Positions 1 through 9,450 are shown, counted from the stretch's first letter. The stretch: DNA of 64,000 nt from Pleurocapsa minor HA4230-MV1 (GCA_019359095.1 JAHHHZ010000025.1:186001-250000), one strand, 5' to 3'. The notes: generated from the sequence alone by a model not told the origin. Numbers and translations: made by a program.

Positions 1-2
1 AA

Positions 3-908
3 ACAGCTGTCTTGGAAATGGCAGCAGCAGCAGGGCTACGTCTCGTTCCCTCAGATAGGCGCAATCCACTGACAACGACGACTTACGGTGTTGGCGAATT
101 AATTAAAGCAGCTTTAGATGCTGGGGCGGAACGCATTTTACTTGGCTGTGGCGATTCTGGTACTAACGATGGCGGTGCTGGAATGGCGCAAGCTTTGGGG
201 GTTAAATTACTCGATCGCACTGGCAAACAATTAAATTTGGGCGGTGGAGAATTAATAAATCTCGATCGCATCGATTTCTCTGAACGAGATCCGCGCCTGG
301 AACGAGTACAGATTGATGTAGCTTGTAACTGGCATAACGTCCTATGTGGAGAAAAAGGTGTCGCTAGAGTTTTTGGCCCTCAAAAAGGGGCTTCAAAAGA
401 AACCGTCGAACAATTAGCTTTGGCTTTAGACCATTATGCCGAAATAATCAAACGCGATTTAGGTATAGATGTTAGGGAAATGCCTGGGAGTGGTGCTTCT
501 GGTGGTCTGGGTACAGGTTTGTACACTTTAATTGGCGCTAAATTATATCCGCGCTACGAAATTGTCATGAAGTATCTCGATCTCGATCGCTTGTTGCCAG
601 AGTCCGATTTAGTCATTACTGCTGAAGGCTGTTTGGATTATCAAACCCCCCATGGCAAAATTCCTGCCGAGGTTGCTTCTAGAGCAAAAATATATGACTT
701 GCCTGTAATTGCTTTAGCAGGAAGTCTGGGTAAGGGTGCAGAGGTCAATTGGCAACATGGAATCGATTACTTTACCAGCATTGTCGATCGCCCTTGTCAA
801 CTAAGTGAAGCGATCGCCGATGCAGCAACCCTATTGACCAATTCAGCAGAATCTATGGCCCGTTTAATGTTAGTTGGGCAACAAGTCGAATTCAAAAGTC
901 AAAACTAA
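3..908 (+). CDS. Glycerate kinase, type 1 (GarK/GlxK family), 5' end outside window
   Basis: The reading frame is open from the first bases (T-A-V-L-E-M-A-A-A-A-G before the first ATG at 18), so the start lies upstream of the window; about 300 C-terminal residues of a protein usually near 380 are present. Family features seen are the Gly-rich segment LLGCGDSGTNDGGAG, the GSGASGGLGTGL loop and the late acidic motif AEGCLDYQTPHGK. By family knowledge this class phosphorylates glycerate, usually to 2-phosphoglycerate, in glyoxylate/photorespiratory salvage. A small gene and an anion permease follow on the same strand, which may link it to organic-acid uptake; that link is inference. The family call is confident. 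The exact product (2- or 3-phosphoglycerate) cannot be read from sequence. Confidence 0.9.
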   Translation, partial: TAVLEMAAAAGLRLVPSDRRNPLTTTTYGVGELIKAALDAGAERILLGCGDSGTNDGGAGMAQALGVKLLDRTGKQLNLGGGELINLDRIDFSERDPRLERVQIDVACNWHNVLCGEKGVARVFGPQKGASKETVEQLALALDHYAEIIKRDLGIDVREMPGSGASGGLGTGLYTLIGAKLYPRYEIVMKYLDLDRLLPESDLVITAEGCLDYQTPHGKIPAEVASRAKIYDLPVIALAGSLGKGAEVNWQHGIDYFTSIVDRPCQLSEAIADAATLLTNSAESMARLMLVGQQVEFKSQN

Positions 909-938
909 TAAGCAATAAGTAATAAGAGGATTAAAAAA

Positions 939-1133
939 ATGGAAAGTATAAACAACGACAATTTAAATTATTTTTTAACGGCAGAAGATTATTTTAATTT
1001 AGGCAAATCTGATGCTTGGGCGGGAAAATCCAAGCGTCCACCAGAAGAGACGGTAGAAGGGGCTGAGTTATACGATCTCGGTTACAACGAAGGAAATATC
1101 GAATACGCGCCGATTCAAACCGAGAATAGCTAA
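939..1133 (+). CDS. Small acidic hypothetical protein (64 aa)
   Basis: The gene starts at ATG 939 behind an AGAGGA ribosome site near 925. The protein is acidic and soluble, with no membrane segment or recognised motif. It contains LGKSDAWAGKSK and LYDLGYNEG, a pattern of short helices with repeated G/Y/D. The stop TAA shares one base with the ATG of the following permease gene (TAATG at 1131-1135), which indicates translational coupling and therefore a real gene. I do not recognise a family. Position suggests an accessory role to the permease or glycerate kinase, which is inference only. Confidence 0.65.
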   Translation: MESINNDNLNYFLTAEDYFNLGKSDAWAGKSKRPPEETVEGAELYDLGYNEGNIEYAPIQTENS

Positions 1134-2635
1134 TGAGTAAAGCTTCTACCAGCAAAGAAGCAGATAACAAGGCGAGATTGAGCGAGACTAACATTTGGTC
1201 ACGCTTTGAAAAACCACAAGCAATTACTACAAGACCACCAAAACGAAAGTTTCGCTGGGTTGTGGATGCTGTATTGCCGATAACGCTATCGCTTCTGGCT
1301 GGAATTATTGTTTTATTACCAACTTCATTGCCAACTGAAGGGCGTTTGTCGTTATTTGCTTTTGCAATAGCGATAATTCTTTGGTCTACGACATCGTTGA
1401 ATGCAGCTTATGTTGCTTTGGCAGCAGTTATTTTACTAATTCTCTCTGGCGGTAGCGACCAAGAAAAACTCTTTGAAGCACTAGAATCAGATGTCATTTG
1501 GCTGATGATTGGTGCTTTTATCTTGGGTGGGGCAGTACAGCAAACTGGTTTGGCTGCCCGCTTGACTCAAGTTGTTGTTTCCAAAGCGCATACTGTTGGA
1601 AAGGTTTTTTGGTTAATGACAACTATCCTAATTCCCTTAGCTTTTGTCATACCATCTACTTCTGGCAGGGCAGCTGTCGTTATTCCAGTTTTTCGTAGTA
1701 TAGTCAATGCCACGGGCGATCGCAAAATTACCCGTGCTTTAGCTTTGTTGATGCCTACCGTCATTTTAGTATCGACAATTTCTACTTTAATTGCTGCTAG
1801 TTCCCATTTAATCGCGATCGATCTGCTTGATGAAATTGCTGATGTCAACCTTTCCTACACTCAATGGGTAGTTTATGGATTTCCTTTTGGAGTAATTGCC
1901 AGCTATCTTTCTTGCTGGGTGGTAATGCACCTGTTTTTGGATAAAAAACGTCGCCAACGCCCACTAGAAATAACCAAACAAAAGCAAAAATCCTTTTCTC
2001 GTGCTGAAAAAACAACCTTAGTTGTAGTTATGGTCATGGTGGTACTATGGCTTACGGAAAGCTGGCACGGCTTGGAGATTGCCACCGTCACCGTTATCGG
2101 TGCGCTAGTGTTAACTGCCCCAGGCATCGGTGCGATCGCTTGGAAAGATGGATTGAAAGCAGTTTCGTGGAATCTGATTATTTTTGTTGGTGCTGCTTTA
2201 GTTTTGGGAGAGGCGTTAATCGAGTCAGATGCAGCCCAATGGATTATCGATCGCCTGTTTGTAGCCAGTGGTATTGTTGGGGCTGATTCTCGCTTATTAA
2301 TTTTGCTGGTATTGTCTTTAATCTCGCTTACTTCGCATATTTACATGACTTCTCATTCGGCGAGGGCAGTAGCGTTAGTACCAGCATTGTTATATCTAGG
2401 GAATAGTTTGCAATTAAATCCAGTCGCCGTTTTATTTATCAGCACAGTGGGGATGGATTATTGTCTTACTTTTCCAGTGAGTTCCAAAGCCTTGTTGATG
2501 TTTCAGGAACTAGAAGAAGAAACCTACAAACCATCGGATCTATTGCGTCTGAGTTCAGTACTACTGTTGGTTCATCTGGGATTAATTATTTTGTTTTATT
2601 ACACTTACTGGAACTGGATCGGCTTGCAATTATAG
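1133..2635 (+). CDS. DASS/SLC13-family anion permease
   Basis: A 500-residue integral membrane protein with a hydrophilic N-terminus of about 42 residues followed by roughly 11-12 hydrophobic segments. The family is shown by LWSTTSLNAAYVALAAVILLI-type opening helices, an IGAFILGGAVQQTGLA segment and the helix-breaking PSTSGRAAVVIPVF loop, which resembles the SNT/S-rich substrate loops of divalent anion:Na+ symporters. Members move dicarboxylates, sulfate or related anions across the inner membrane. It overlaps the upstream small gene by one base and is followed four bases later by a histidine-kinase-like gene, so the three are probably co-transcribed. The substrate cannot be assigned; the glycerate kinase upstream makes a small organic acid plausible. 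Confidence 0.85.
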   Translation: MSKASTSKEADNKARLSETNIWSRFEKPQAITTRPPKRKFRWVVDAVLPITLSLLAGIIVLLPTSLPTEGRLSLFAFAIAIILWSTTSLNAAYVALAAVILLILSGGSDQEKLFEALESDVIWLMIGAFILGGAVQQTGLAARLTQVVVSKAHTVGKVFWLMTTILIPLAFVIPSTSGRAAVVIPVFRSIVNATGDRKITRALALLMPTVILVSTISTLIAASSHLIAIDLLDEIADVNLSYTQWVVYGFPFGVIASYLSCWVVMHLFLDKKRRQRPLEITKQKQKSFSRAEKTTLVVVMVMVVLWLTESWHGLEIATVTVIGALVLTAPGIGAIAWKDGLKAVSWNLIIFVGAALVLGEALIESDAAQWIIDRLFVASGIVGADSRLLILLVLSLISLTSHIYMTSHSARAVALVPALLYLGNSLQLNPVAVLFISTVGMDYCLTFPVSSKALLMFQELEEETYKPSDLLRLSSVLLLVHLGLIILFYYTYWNWIGLQL

Positions 2636-2639
2636 GCTT

Positions 2640-4109
2640 ATGAACTTACGCAAAAAACTCTTAACTACATTTAGTGCTTTGGCACTATTAACCTTGGCAA
2701 CGGCTGGTGTAACACTTTGGGCGATCGCTAAATGGCAAGATAGCGAACAGAGGCTTCGAGCGCATTATCAGCGTAGTTTGCTGCTTCTCGGGGTTCAGTC
2801 TGCTACCTTTCGCGCTATCAAAGAATTGCCAGATGCGATTGTTGGTAATGATCCAGATGCCCGACAGGAGTTTGAAGATTTTCTTAAGCCAGCCGATGCA
2901 GACTTTAAAAGCTGGACAGCCTTGGCTGACACCGAAGCCGAACAACAACAAGTCCAACAAGTTCGTAATGCCTACGAAACTCTAATTAAGGATGCTCGCA
3001 TAACTTTAGATCTTATTGACCAAAATCGACGCGATCGCGCTTTAAGATTATTAGAAGAGCAATTGGAAGGGGTAGATTTTGTCAGATTTCAAGAATTAAC
3101 TCAACAGGCAATCACCAGCGATCGCCAAAATCGCCAAATTATTCAAAGTCAAACTCAAAATACCCGACAAACCGCTCAACTGGTACTAGCGATCGTCGCT
3201 TTTGGTAGTATTTCTTTGATGTTGCTTTTAGCAGCCTATTTGGCTTCAGATTTATTTGCACCTTTAAGAGAAGTAGAGCAAGCATTGAACGATGTCGCTA
3301 AAGGAAACTGGAAACACCGTCTCAATCAAGAAAGAAGTGATGAAATCGGGGCAATTAATCAAGCTTTCAATCACATGGCAGAAACTATTAGCGATCGCGA
3401 TCGCTTGGCAGGTTTAACCAATTTACCAGATAATACCCATAATAATGGTAGGGGAGTAGATAATTCGGCTTGGCAAAACATACCGTCGCGGCTAACACTA
3501 CATCGATTATTATTCCAGTTGCGATCGCAAGTTTTACAGCTAAACTACGATGATGGAGTTTCTTTAAGAAAACACAAGCAAGAATTAATCAATCGACTCG
3601 ATTTACTTTTGCAAGCAGTAAGACGCATTACCGAATTTGGCTTTCCCTTAGATTTAAATCTTGCCCGTACTGACATTCGCTCACTACTTTACGAAGTAAT
3701 AATGCGGTTTCAGTCAGAGTTAATTGAAAGAGCAATTAGCCTCGATTTAAATCTGTCTCCAGAGGTAAGCTATGCTGTCATCGATCGCCTTAAATTACGC
3801 GAGGTTTTGAGCGAACTCCTTCGTAATGCTCTATCCGCCTTACCTGAACGAGGTGGTAGCATTGGTATGCGTACTAACCTTAGCGACGATGGTACGGCAT
3901 TTCTAATTGAAATAGCTGACGACGGTAAAGGTATTGAACAGCCTCTAGTTGAAAAAGTTTTTAGTTCTTCAAACACTTTATTAGATAATAATATTGGCGT
4001 AGGACTAACTTTAACCAAAGCGATCGTCGAACAGCATGGAGGTCAATTGCTCATTAACGGCGAACCAGGTAAAGGAACATACATTCGTATTGAAATTCCT
4101 TTTCAGTGA
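2640..4109 (+). CDS. Membrane sensor histidine-kinase-like protein lacking a canonical H-box
   Basis: 489 residues. TM1 is about residues 8-30, a helical extracytoplasmic region rich in Q and D spans 33-178, TM2 is about 179-201, HAMP about 205-260, a dimerisation-like helix 283-330 and an ATPase domain 345-489. The ATPase boxes are good: N396 in LLRNALSAL, DDGKG at 427-431, GVGLTLTK at 453-460. The H-box is not: where HELRTPL is expected the protein reads FQLRSQV (292-298), so the phosphoacceptor His appears to be Phe; H288 lies four residues earlier. No cognate regulator is adjacent (the OmpR regulator at 5.4-6.1 kb is on the other strand). It may be a degenerate kinase, a phosphatase-type sensor, or use H288. 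Coupled to the permease gene by a 4-nt gap. Confidence 0.8.
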   Translation: MNLRKKLLTTFSALALLTLATAGVTLWAIAKWQDSEQRLRAHYQRSLLLLGVQSATFRAIKELPDAIVGNDPDARQEFEDFLKPADADFKSWTALADTEAEQQQVQQVRNAYETLIKDARITLDLIDQNRRDRALRLLEEQLEGVDFVRFQELTQQAITSDRQNRQIIQSQTQNTRQTAQLVLAIVAFGSISLMLLLAAYLASDLFAPLREVEQALNDVAKGNWKHRLNQERSDEIGAINQAFNHMAETISDRDRLAGLTNLPDNTHNNGRGVDNSAWQNIPSRLTLHRLLFQLRSQVLQLNYDDGVSLRKHKQELINRLDLLLQAVRRITEFGFPLDLNLARTDIRSLLYEVIMRFQSELIERAISLDLNLSPEVSYAVIDRLKLREVLSELLRNALSALPERGGSIGMRTNLSDDGTAFLIEIADDGKGIEQPLVEKVFSSSNTLLDNNIGVGLTLTKAIVEQHGGQLLINGEPGKGTYIRIEIPFQ

Positions 4110-4273
4110 TATACTTCCATCGCCTCCGCTATTCAAAAATATTACTGTGGTATTGATATCAAAAGGTTCAAAGGAAAAATAAACTCCAAGAGATTGCAGC
4201 TTATGGCTTAGAGCTTATAGCTAACCTAACCGTTAAATTGTCGTAACCCGAACTCACGTAAATTAGTCAAATT

Positions 4274-5365
4274 TTAACCCCCAACGCGGAATTCAATCAC
4301 GTCTCCCTCTTGGACAACATAATCTTTACCCTCTAAACGCAACAAGCCTTTTTCTCTGGCTGCATTTTTAGAACCTGTAGTAATTAAATCATCGTAGCTA
4401 ATGGTTTCTGCCTTAATGAATTTCTTTTCAAAATCGGTATGAATTACGGCTGCTGCTTGGGGTGCTTTCATACCTGCGGTAATTGTCCAGGCGCGGGTTT
4501 CTTGCTCTCCTGTAGTTAGATAGGTACGCAAACCTAAAAGATCGTAGGTAGCGCGAATTAGAGATTTTAAACCCCCTTCCTCTACTCCCAAGGCTTCGAG
4601 AAAGTCTGCGGTTTCCTCTGGCGAAAGCTCGACTAATTCAGACTCTACCTGAGCCGAAACCACTACTACCTTAGCTGCTTCATCCTTAACAAATTCGCGA
4701 ACTGATTCTACCCATTCATTGCCTGTCGCCAAATCATCTTCAGAGACATTAGTGGCATAAATAATTGGCTTGTTGCTTAATAATCCTAATGATTTAATCA
4801 TCAGTAGATCATCTTCCGTTAAATCCATGCTGCGGACAGATCGACCATCATTGAGAACTTCACTAATTTTCTCTAGCAGGGCAACTTCTGCTTGAGCCTG
4901 GGGATCATTTTTGGCGCTTTTACGCTGTCTGGCAATGCGTTTTTCTACCTGCGCCAGATCCGCCAGAATCAGCTCCAAATTAATGATTTCAATATCTCTG
5001 ACAGGATCTACCGAGCCAGCAACGTGAATAATATCGTCATCCTCAAAGCAGCGTACCATGTGAACGATCGCATCTACTTCCCGAATATTAGCGAGAAACT
5101 GATTACCTAATCCCTCTCCTTTACTAGCTCCTTTGACCAATCCAGCAATATCCACAAACTCAATTCTGGTGGGGACTAATTTTTGTGAGCTAGAGAGTTT
5201 AGACAGTACCTCTAGTCGATGGTCAGGGACAGATACCACCCCCACATTGGGTTCAATGGTGCAAAAAGGAAAATTGGCAGCATCAGCCTTAGCATTGGCT
5301 ACCAAGGCATTAAACATTGTAGATTTACCCACGTTGGGTAATCCGACGATTCCTGCTCTTAACAT
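4274..5365 (-). CDS. ychF: Redox-responsive ATPase/GTPase YchF (OLA1 family)
   Basis: 363 residues, the usual length of the family. The P-loop is GLPNVGKST (residues 8-16), followed by the family-specific [10 protein letters not shown] segment, [19 protein letters not shown] as G3 region, TNVSEDDL in the place of NKxD (explaining ATP preference in this family) and a C-terminal TGS domain ending in [14 protein letters not shown]. YchF binds the 70S ribosome and is implicated in stress and translation quality control. The start ATG at 5365 sits immediately before the conserved N-terminal beta strand. It lies 24 bp downstream of the OmpR-family regulator on the same strand, so the two may share a transcript. 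Confidence 0.96.
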   Translation of the reverse strand: MLRAGIVGLPNVGKSTMFNALVANAKADAANFPFCTIEPNVGVVSVPDHRLEVLSKLSSSQKLVPTRIEFVDIAGLVKGASKGEGLGNQFLANIREVDAIVHMVRCFEDDDIIHVAGSVDPVRDIEIINLELILADLAQVEKRIARQRKSAKNDPQAQAEVALLEKISEVLNDGRSVRSMDLTEDDLLMIKSLGLLSNKPIIYATNVSEDDLATGNEWVESVREFVKDEAAKVVVVSAQVESELVELSPEETADFLEALGVEEGGLKSLIRATYDLLGLRTYLTTGEQETRAWTITAGMKAPQAAAVIHTDFEKKFIKAETISYDDLITTGSKNAAREKGLLRLEGKDYVVQEGDVIEFRVGG

Positions 5366-5389
5366 GACGGCTTATATTAGCTTTTAGGT

Positions 5390-6139
5390 TCAGTTTGCCA
5401 ATTTTACTGCATTGGAACTAGATAACTCAAACATATAGCCTCGTCCCCAGACAGTTTTAATATAGTCTCCGTTCCCGTCGCCAATCTTTTTACGTATTCG
5501 CCCAATGTGAATATCTACTTTGCGATCGTCTCCTGCATAATTTTCATTTTGCCAAATAGCGGAAATTAATTCTGCGCGATCCCAGACTCGATTAGGATTA
5601 TTAGCTAGGAAATACAACAGATCAAATTCTAGCGCCGTTAGAGAAACAAGGCGATCGTTTAGTAGAACTTGTCGGCGATAAAAGTCAATTTTTAAATTAT
5701 CTAATGAGATGGATTTTTTATTGGTGAAAGATACCAGGTTATTGTTGCCTCTTCTTAATAAGGCTGAAATTCTTGCTTGGAGAATTTGGAGGTCAAAAGG
5801 TTTAGTAATATAATCATCTGCTCCCCTAGAAAAAGCTTCTAAAATATAGTTATTATCAGTCATCGAACTGAGCATGATAATCATCACACCAGTCTGGCGC
5901 ATTTCTTCACACAGATTAAGTCCCGTATCATCTGGTAAATTGATATCAGAAATAATTAAGTTGGGTTGAAATTTAGGAATTATTTTTCTAGCTGTAGCAC
6001 AGTCTGTAACAGCTTCTGTGGTGTAACCATTGTAGTTAAGAAAACGACCAATTAAATGATGTAAAGTCAGATCATCATCAATAATTAAAATCTTTTTTTT
6101 TGAATCTGCCAAATTATAATAATTTTTTAATAAATACAC
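5390..6139 (-). CDS. OmpR/PhoB-family two-component response regulator
   Basis: 249 residues. The receiver domain (about 15-135) has the acidic pair D21-D22, phosphoacceptor D65 in SDINLPD, a Ser in MLSS and Lys in YITKPFD. The C-terminal winged helix (about 147-243) shows LTALEFDLLYFLANNPNRV and DIHIGRIRKKIG, typical OmpR-type DNA-binding elements, ending with the conserved KTVWGRGYMF. It is therefore a DNA-binding transcription factor. The first dozen residues before KKKILIID are variable, so translation could begin a little downstream. No histidine kinase is adjacent on the same strand; the degenerate kinase at 2.6-4.1 kb is the nearest. Divergent from the decarboxylase gene across about 206 AT-rich bases. 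Confidence 0.9.
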   Translation of the reverse strand: MYLLKNYYNLADSKKKILIIDDDLTLHHLIGRFLNYNGYTTEAVTDCATARKIIPKFQPNLIISDINLPDDTGLNLCEEMRQTGVMIIMLSSMTDNNYILEAFSRGADDYITKPFDLQILQARISALLRRGNNNLVSFTNKKSISLDNLKIDFYRRQVLLNDRLVSLTALEFDLLYFLANNPNRVWDRAELISAIWQNENYAGDDRKVDIHIGRIRKKIGDGNGDYIKTVWGRGYMFELSSSNAVKLAN

Positions 6140-6345
6140 TTAGAGCAACCAGAGTTGTTTATTTGTGACTTTTAAACAATATCAGAGTAATTACTGACAA
6201 ATCGACCGTAATTATCTTTTTTTACCTAAACTTTATCTAAAAAATAGTCTGTATGAAGTTAGGATTAAACCTAGTTTATAGAGTGTTTTAATTAAAATTC
6301 AATTAGATATTTATAACTAAATAAAGTACTTGGGCTAAAAGTAGA

Positions 6346-7794
6346 ATGACCGAAGATTTTCTCGAAACACCTTTGTTAGATGCATTAAGCCAGTCAGCAC
6401 GCAGAAAACAGGCTGCTTTTTATGCCCCAGGACATAAACAGGGCAAGGGAGTTAGCCAAAATATAAGCGACTTAATCGGGAAGCAAGTTTTTCAAGCCGA
6501 TTTACCAGAGTTGCCAGAATTAGATAACTTATTTGCTCCAGAAGGCGCGATCGCGGAAGCTCAAGCATTAGCAGCTCAAACTTTTGGCGCGACTAAAACC
6601 TGGTTTTTAATCAATGGTTCAACTTCGGGAATTATCGCAGCAATTCTAGCTACCTGTGGCATGGGAGAGAAGATCATTTTGCCAAGAAACATTCATCAAT
6701 CGGCGATCGCTGGCTTAATTCTTTCTGGAGCAATCCCCATTTTTATCAATCCTGAATACGATCCTCAAGAGGGATTAGCCTATAACGTCACTCCAGCAGC
6801 GGTTAAACAGGCATTAGAGCAGCATCCCGAGACTAAGGCAGTGATGATGTTGCATCCGAATTATCAGGGGGTGTGTGGTGATTTAAAGGCGATCGCCGAG
6901 CTGACTCATAGTTATCAGATCCCTTTGTTGGTCGATGAAGCACACGGCGCACACTTTGCCTTTCATGATGATTTACCTCCCTCGGCGATGAGTGTTGGGG
7001 CAGATTTGACGGTGCAGTCTACCCATAAAACCTTAAGTGCCATGACTCAATCATCGATGCTGCATCTCCAGGGAAATCGCGTCTGTAGCCAGAGAATTAG
7101 TCAAGCTTTACAGCTAGTGCAATCTACTAGTCCTAGTTACCTGCTGCTGGCGTCTTTAGATGCTGCTAGACAACAGATGGCAACCGCAGGAAAGGAATTA
7201 ATGAGCCAGGCGATCGCTCTTGCCAACGAAGCCAGTCATAAAATAGCCCAAATTCCCCACTTATCTGTCTTAAATCCTCAAATACAACCAGGCTGTAAAG
7301 ATTTCGATCCTACGCGACTCACAATTAATGTCTCGCAACTAGGCATAACAGGCTTTGAAGCAGACGAAATATTACACCAAGACCTAGGCGTTACCTGCGA
7401 ATTGCCTCTATTACAACATTTGACTTTTATTATTTCTTTGGGCAACACTTCAGAAGATATTCAAACCTTGATTCAAGCTTGTAAAACTCTCAGCTCATCC
7501 CCTACTCCCGTACGGGCGAACGGCCGTTCGCCCCTACTTCCCCTACCCTATATTGCCAAAATTTCTCCTCGACAAGCGTACTTTATGTCAACTGAAACTG
7601 TATCAATTGACCAAGCAAGCGATCGCTTTTGTGGTGAGCTAATTTGCCCCTATCCTCCAGGAATTCCTCTCTTAATGCCAGGGGAAATAATTACTCCAGG
7701 AGTAATTAAGTATTTAAAGCAGCTGATAGCTGCGGGGGCAACTATTACAGGGTGTAAAGATCCGAGTCTCCAGACCATTGAGACGCTTAAATAA
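6346..7794 (+). CDS. Orn/Lys/Arg decarboxylase-family PLP enzyme
   Basis: 482 residues of the compact fold-type I decarboxylase group (no N-terminal wing domain). Seen are FYAPGHKQG near the N-terminus, VDEAHGAHFAF (D197 contacts the cofactor nitrogen), and STHKTLSAMTQSS with K228 as the Schiff-base lysine; the C-terminal domain ends with CPYPPGIPLLMPGE. The family decarboxylates arginine, lysine or ornithine in polyamine or cadaverine synthesis; the substrate is not decided here. Residues about 389-398 (V-R-A-N-G-R-S-P) are encoded by a REP-like palindrome inserted in frame at 7510-7537 between the two domains, an unusual coding use of a repeat. cbiT follows 59 bp downstream. Confidence 0.9.
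   Translation: MTEDFLETPLLDALSQSARRKQAAFYAPGHKQGKGVSQNISDLIGKQVFQADLPELPELDNLFAPEGAIAEAQALAAQTFGATKTWFLINGSTSGIIAAILATCGMGEKIILPRNIHQSAIAGLILSGAIPIFINPEYDPQEGLAYNVTPAAVKQALEQHPETKAVMMLHPNYQGVCGDLKAIAELTHSYQIPLLVDEAHGAHFAFHDDLPPSAMSVGADLTVQSTHKTLSAMTQSSMLHLQGNRVCSQRISQALQLVQSTSPSYLLLASLDAARQQMATAGKELMSQAIALANEASHKIAQIPHLSVLNPQIQPGCKDFDPTRLTINVSQLGITGFEADEILHQDLGVTCELPLLQHLTFIISLGNTSEDIQTLIQACKTLSSSPTPVRANGRSPLLPLPYIAKISPRQAYFMSTETVSIDQASDRFCGELICPYPPGIPLLMPGEIITPGVIKYLKQLIAAGATITGCKDPSLQTIETLK
7510..7537. repeat. Palindromic REP-like element inside coding sequence
   Basis: The core GGGCGAACGGCCGTTCGCCC at 7514-7533 is a perfect 20-bp palindrome; the arms extend as GTA/TAC to 7510 and 7537 with one C/C mismatch. 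It is translated in frame within the decarboxylase gene. The same type of GGGCGAACGGCCGTTCGCCC repeat is familiar from intergenic regions of many cyanobacteria, so its place inside a gene is notable. Confidence 0.85.
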
Positions 7795-7853
7795 GATAAT
7801 CAATCTGCTTTTAAAATTTAGCCAAATTTAAATTTCAGTAATTATAATCAACT

Positions 7854-8444
7854 ATGCTCTGGCCTTATAAAACTCCAGGAATTCCCGATCAACTGTTTGA
7901 ACGTCTACCAGGAATTCCCCTCAGCAAAAGAGAGGTGCGAGTCCTAATTCTCTCCTCCCTAAGAATGAAGCCAGATTCAGTATTCTGGGACATTGGCGCG
8001 GGGACAGGGACGATCCCTGTCGAAATCGGTTTACTTTGTCCTGAAGGCAAGATTGTAGCGATTGAACGAGATGAAGAAGTGGCAAAACTAATTAAGCGTA
8101 ATTGCGATCGCTTTGGGGTCAATAACGTCGAGGTGATTCAAGGCAGTGCGCCAGAATGTTTGGCTGCAATTAAACCTCAACCAAATTTAGTTTGTCTCGA
8201 AGGTGGTAAGCCAATTAAAGATATTTTAAAACAAACCTGGAAATATCTTCAGCCAGAAGGACGGATTGTTGCTACTGTTAGTAACTTAGAGAACTTATAT
8301 ATTATCTCCGAAGGTTTATCTGAACTTCAGGCAAGAAATATAGAAGTAGTTCAATCAGCAGTTAACCGTTTAGAAACTAGAGGCATTCATCAAACTTTTG
8401 CAGCGGTAAATCCGATGTTTATTCTCAGCGGGGAAAAATTGTAG
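7854..8444 (+). CDS. cbiT: Precorrin-6Y/cobalt-precorrin C15-methyltransferase (decarboxylating), CbiT type
   Basis: 196 residues. The N-terminal WPYKTPGIPDQLFERLPGIP and PLSKREVRVLILSSLR are typical of cobalamin CbiT; the SAM site is WDIGAGTGTIPVEIG with the acidic IAIERDEE loop and the glycine-rich CLEGGKP segment. CbiT carries out C15 methylation with C12 acetate decarboxylation in corrin ring synthesis; in cyanobacteria the product would be (pseudo)cobalamin. The length matches stand-alone CbiT rather than a CbiET/CobL fusion. No other cobalamin gene is next to it. Start ATG 7854 is well placed. Confidence 0.92.
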   Translation: MLWPYKTPGIPDQLFERLPGIPLSKREVRVLILSSLRMKPDSVFWDIGAGTGTIPVEIGLLCPEGKIVAIERDEEVAKLIKRNCDRFGVNNVEVIQGSAPECLAAIKPQPNLVCLEGGKPIKDILKQTWKYLQPEGRIVATVSNLENLYIISEGLSELQARNIEVVQSAVNRLETRGIHQTFAAVNPMFILSGEKL

Positions 8445-8574
8445 GTTACGATGATCGTTATTTTCTTAACAAATAATTGCTAGGACTTAATCCAGTAATT
8501 TGTTAATCTTTCATAAAGGTTTCGTTAAACTTAATTCTCCATTCTAAATTTAGCGTTTGTAGCAGCAACGCATT

Positions 8575-9450
8575 ATGCCCTTGTCTCGTATAGTTAGTTC
8601 AGTAGTTGCGATCGCCCTAGCCTTGGGCATGATTATTCTTGGAGGATGGTACTTTACTCTGGGTATCGGTATTTTGATTGTCTTAGCCCAGCGAGAATAT
8701 TTTCGCTTAGTCCGCGCCAAAGGGGTTGAACCCGCAGGCAAAACGACTTTAATTGTCTCTGTACTCCTATTACTCAGCGCTACCGTCGCTCCCAACGTTA
8801 CGGATGCCATCTTCTGTCTGGGGGGAACAATTATTTGTTTTTATCTGTTATTCCAACCAAAAATTGCGACTATTGCCGACATTGCTAGTTCCATTTTAGG
8901 ACTATTCTATACAGGCTATCTGCCAACTTTTTGGGTTCGTTTGCGAGTTAATCTGCCTAATAGTAATAATGCCAGTAATTTACCTTTAAATGGTTACTGG
9001 CCAGACTCTTGGCTTAACCCCAGTCAATTTCCCACTGCCCTAACTCTAACTTTTTTAGTCATGGCTTGCATCTGGGCGGCAGACATTGGCGCATATACTA
9101 TGGGCAAAAATTTTGGTCGGACTAGATTATCGGATATTAGTCCGAAAAAGACGGTTGAGGGAGCAGTATTTGGCATCCTGGGCAGCTTAATTGTCGCTGA
9201 ATTAGGAGCGTGGTATTTCCATTTTCCTGCCTGGCAGATTAGTGGCGTGATGCTGGGTATATTAATTGGTATTACTAGCTTACTCGGAGATCTGACCGAA
9301 TCGATGATGAAACGAGATGCTGGAGTCAAGGATTCTGGGCAATTAATTCCTGGACATGGAGGTATTTTAGACCGCACCGATAGTTATGTATTTACTGCTC
9401 CTTTGGTTTATTATTTCTTCACTTTATTACTGCCCTTATTTACAGTTTGA
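8575..9450 (+). CDS. cdsA: Phosphatidate cytidylyltransferase
   Basis: 291 residues with several membrane helices. The C-terminal signature is present: TMGKNFGRTRLSDISPKKT followed by LGDLTESMMKRDAGVKDSG and LIPGHGGILDRTDS, the last being the CDP-diacylglycerol synthase signature with the metal-binding Asp residues. The enzyme makes CDP-diacylglycerol from CTP and phosphatidate in the inner membrane, the precursor for phosphatidylglycerol, which photosystems need. The start at 8575 gives a short N-terminus before the first helix. The region before it (8445-8574) contains no visible gene. Confidence 0.95.
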   Translation: MPLSRIVSSVVAIALALGMIILGGWYFTLGIGILIVLAQREYFRLVRAKGVEPAGKTTLIVSVLLLLSATVAPNVTDAIFCLGGTIICFYLLFQPKIATIADIASSILGLFYTGYLPTFWVRLRVNLPNSNNASNLPLNGYWPDSWLNPSQFPTALTLTFLVMACIWAADIGAYTMGKNFGRTRLSDISPKKTVEGAVFGILGSLIVAELGAWYFHFPAWQISGVMLGILIGITSLLGDLTESMMKRDAGVKDSGQLIPGHGGILDRTDSYVFTAPLVYYFFTLLLPLFTV

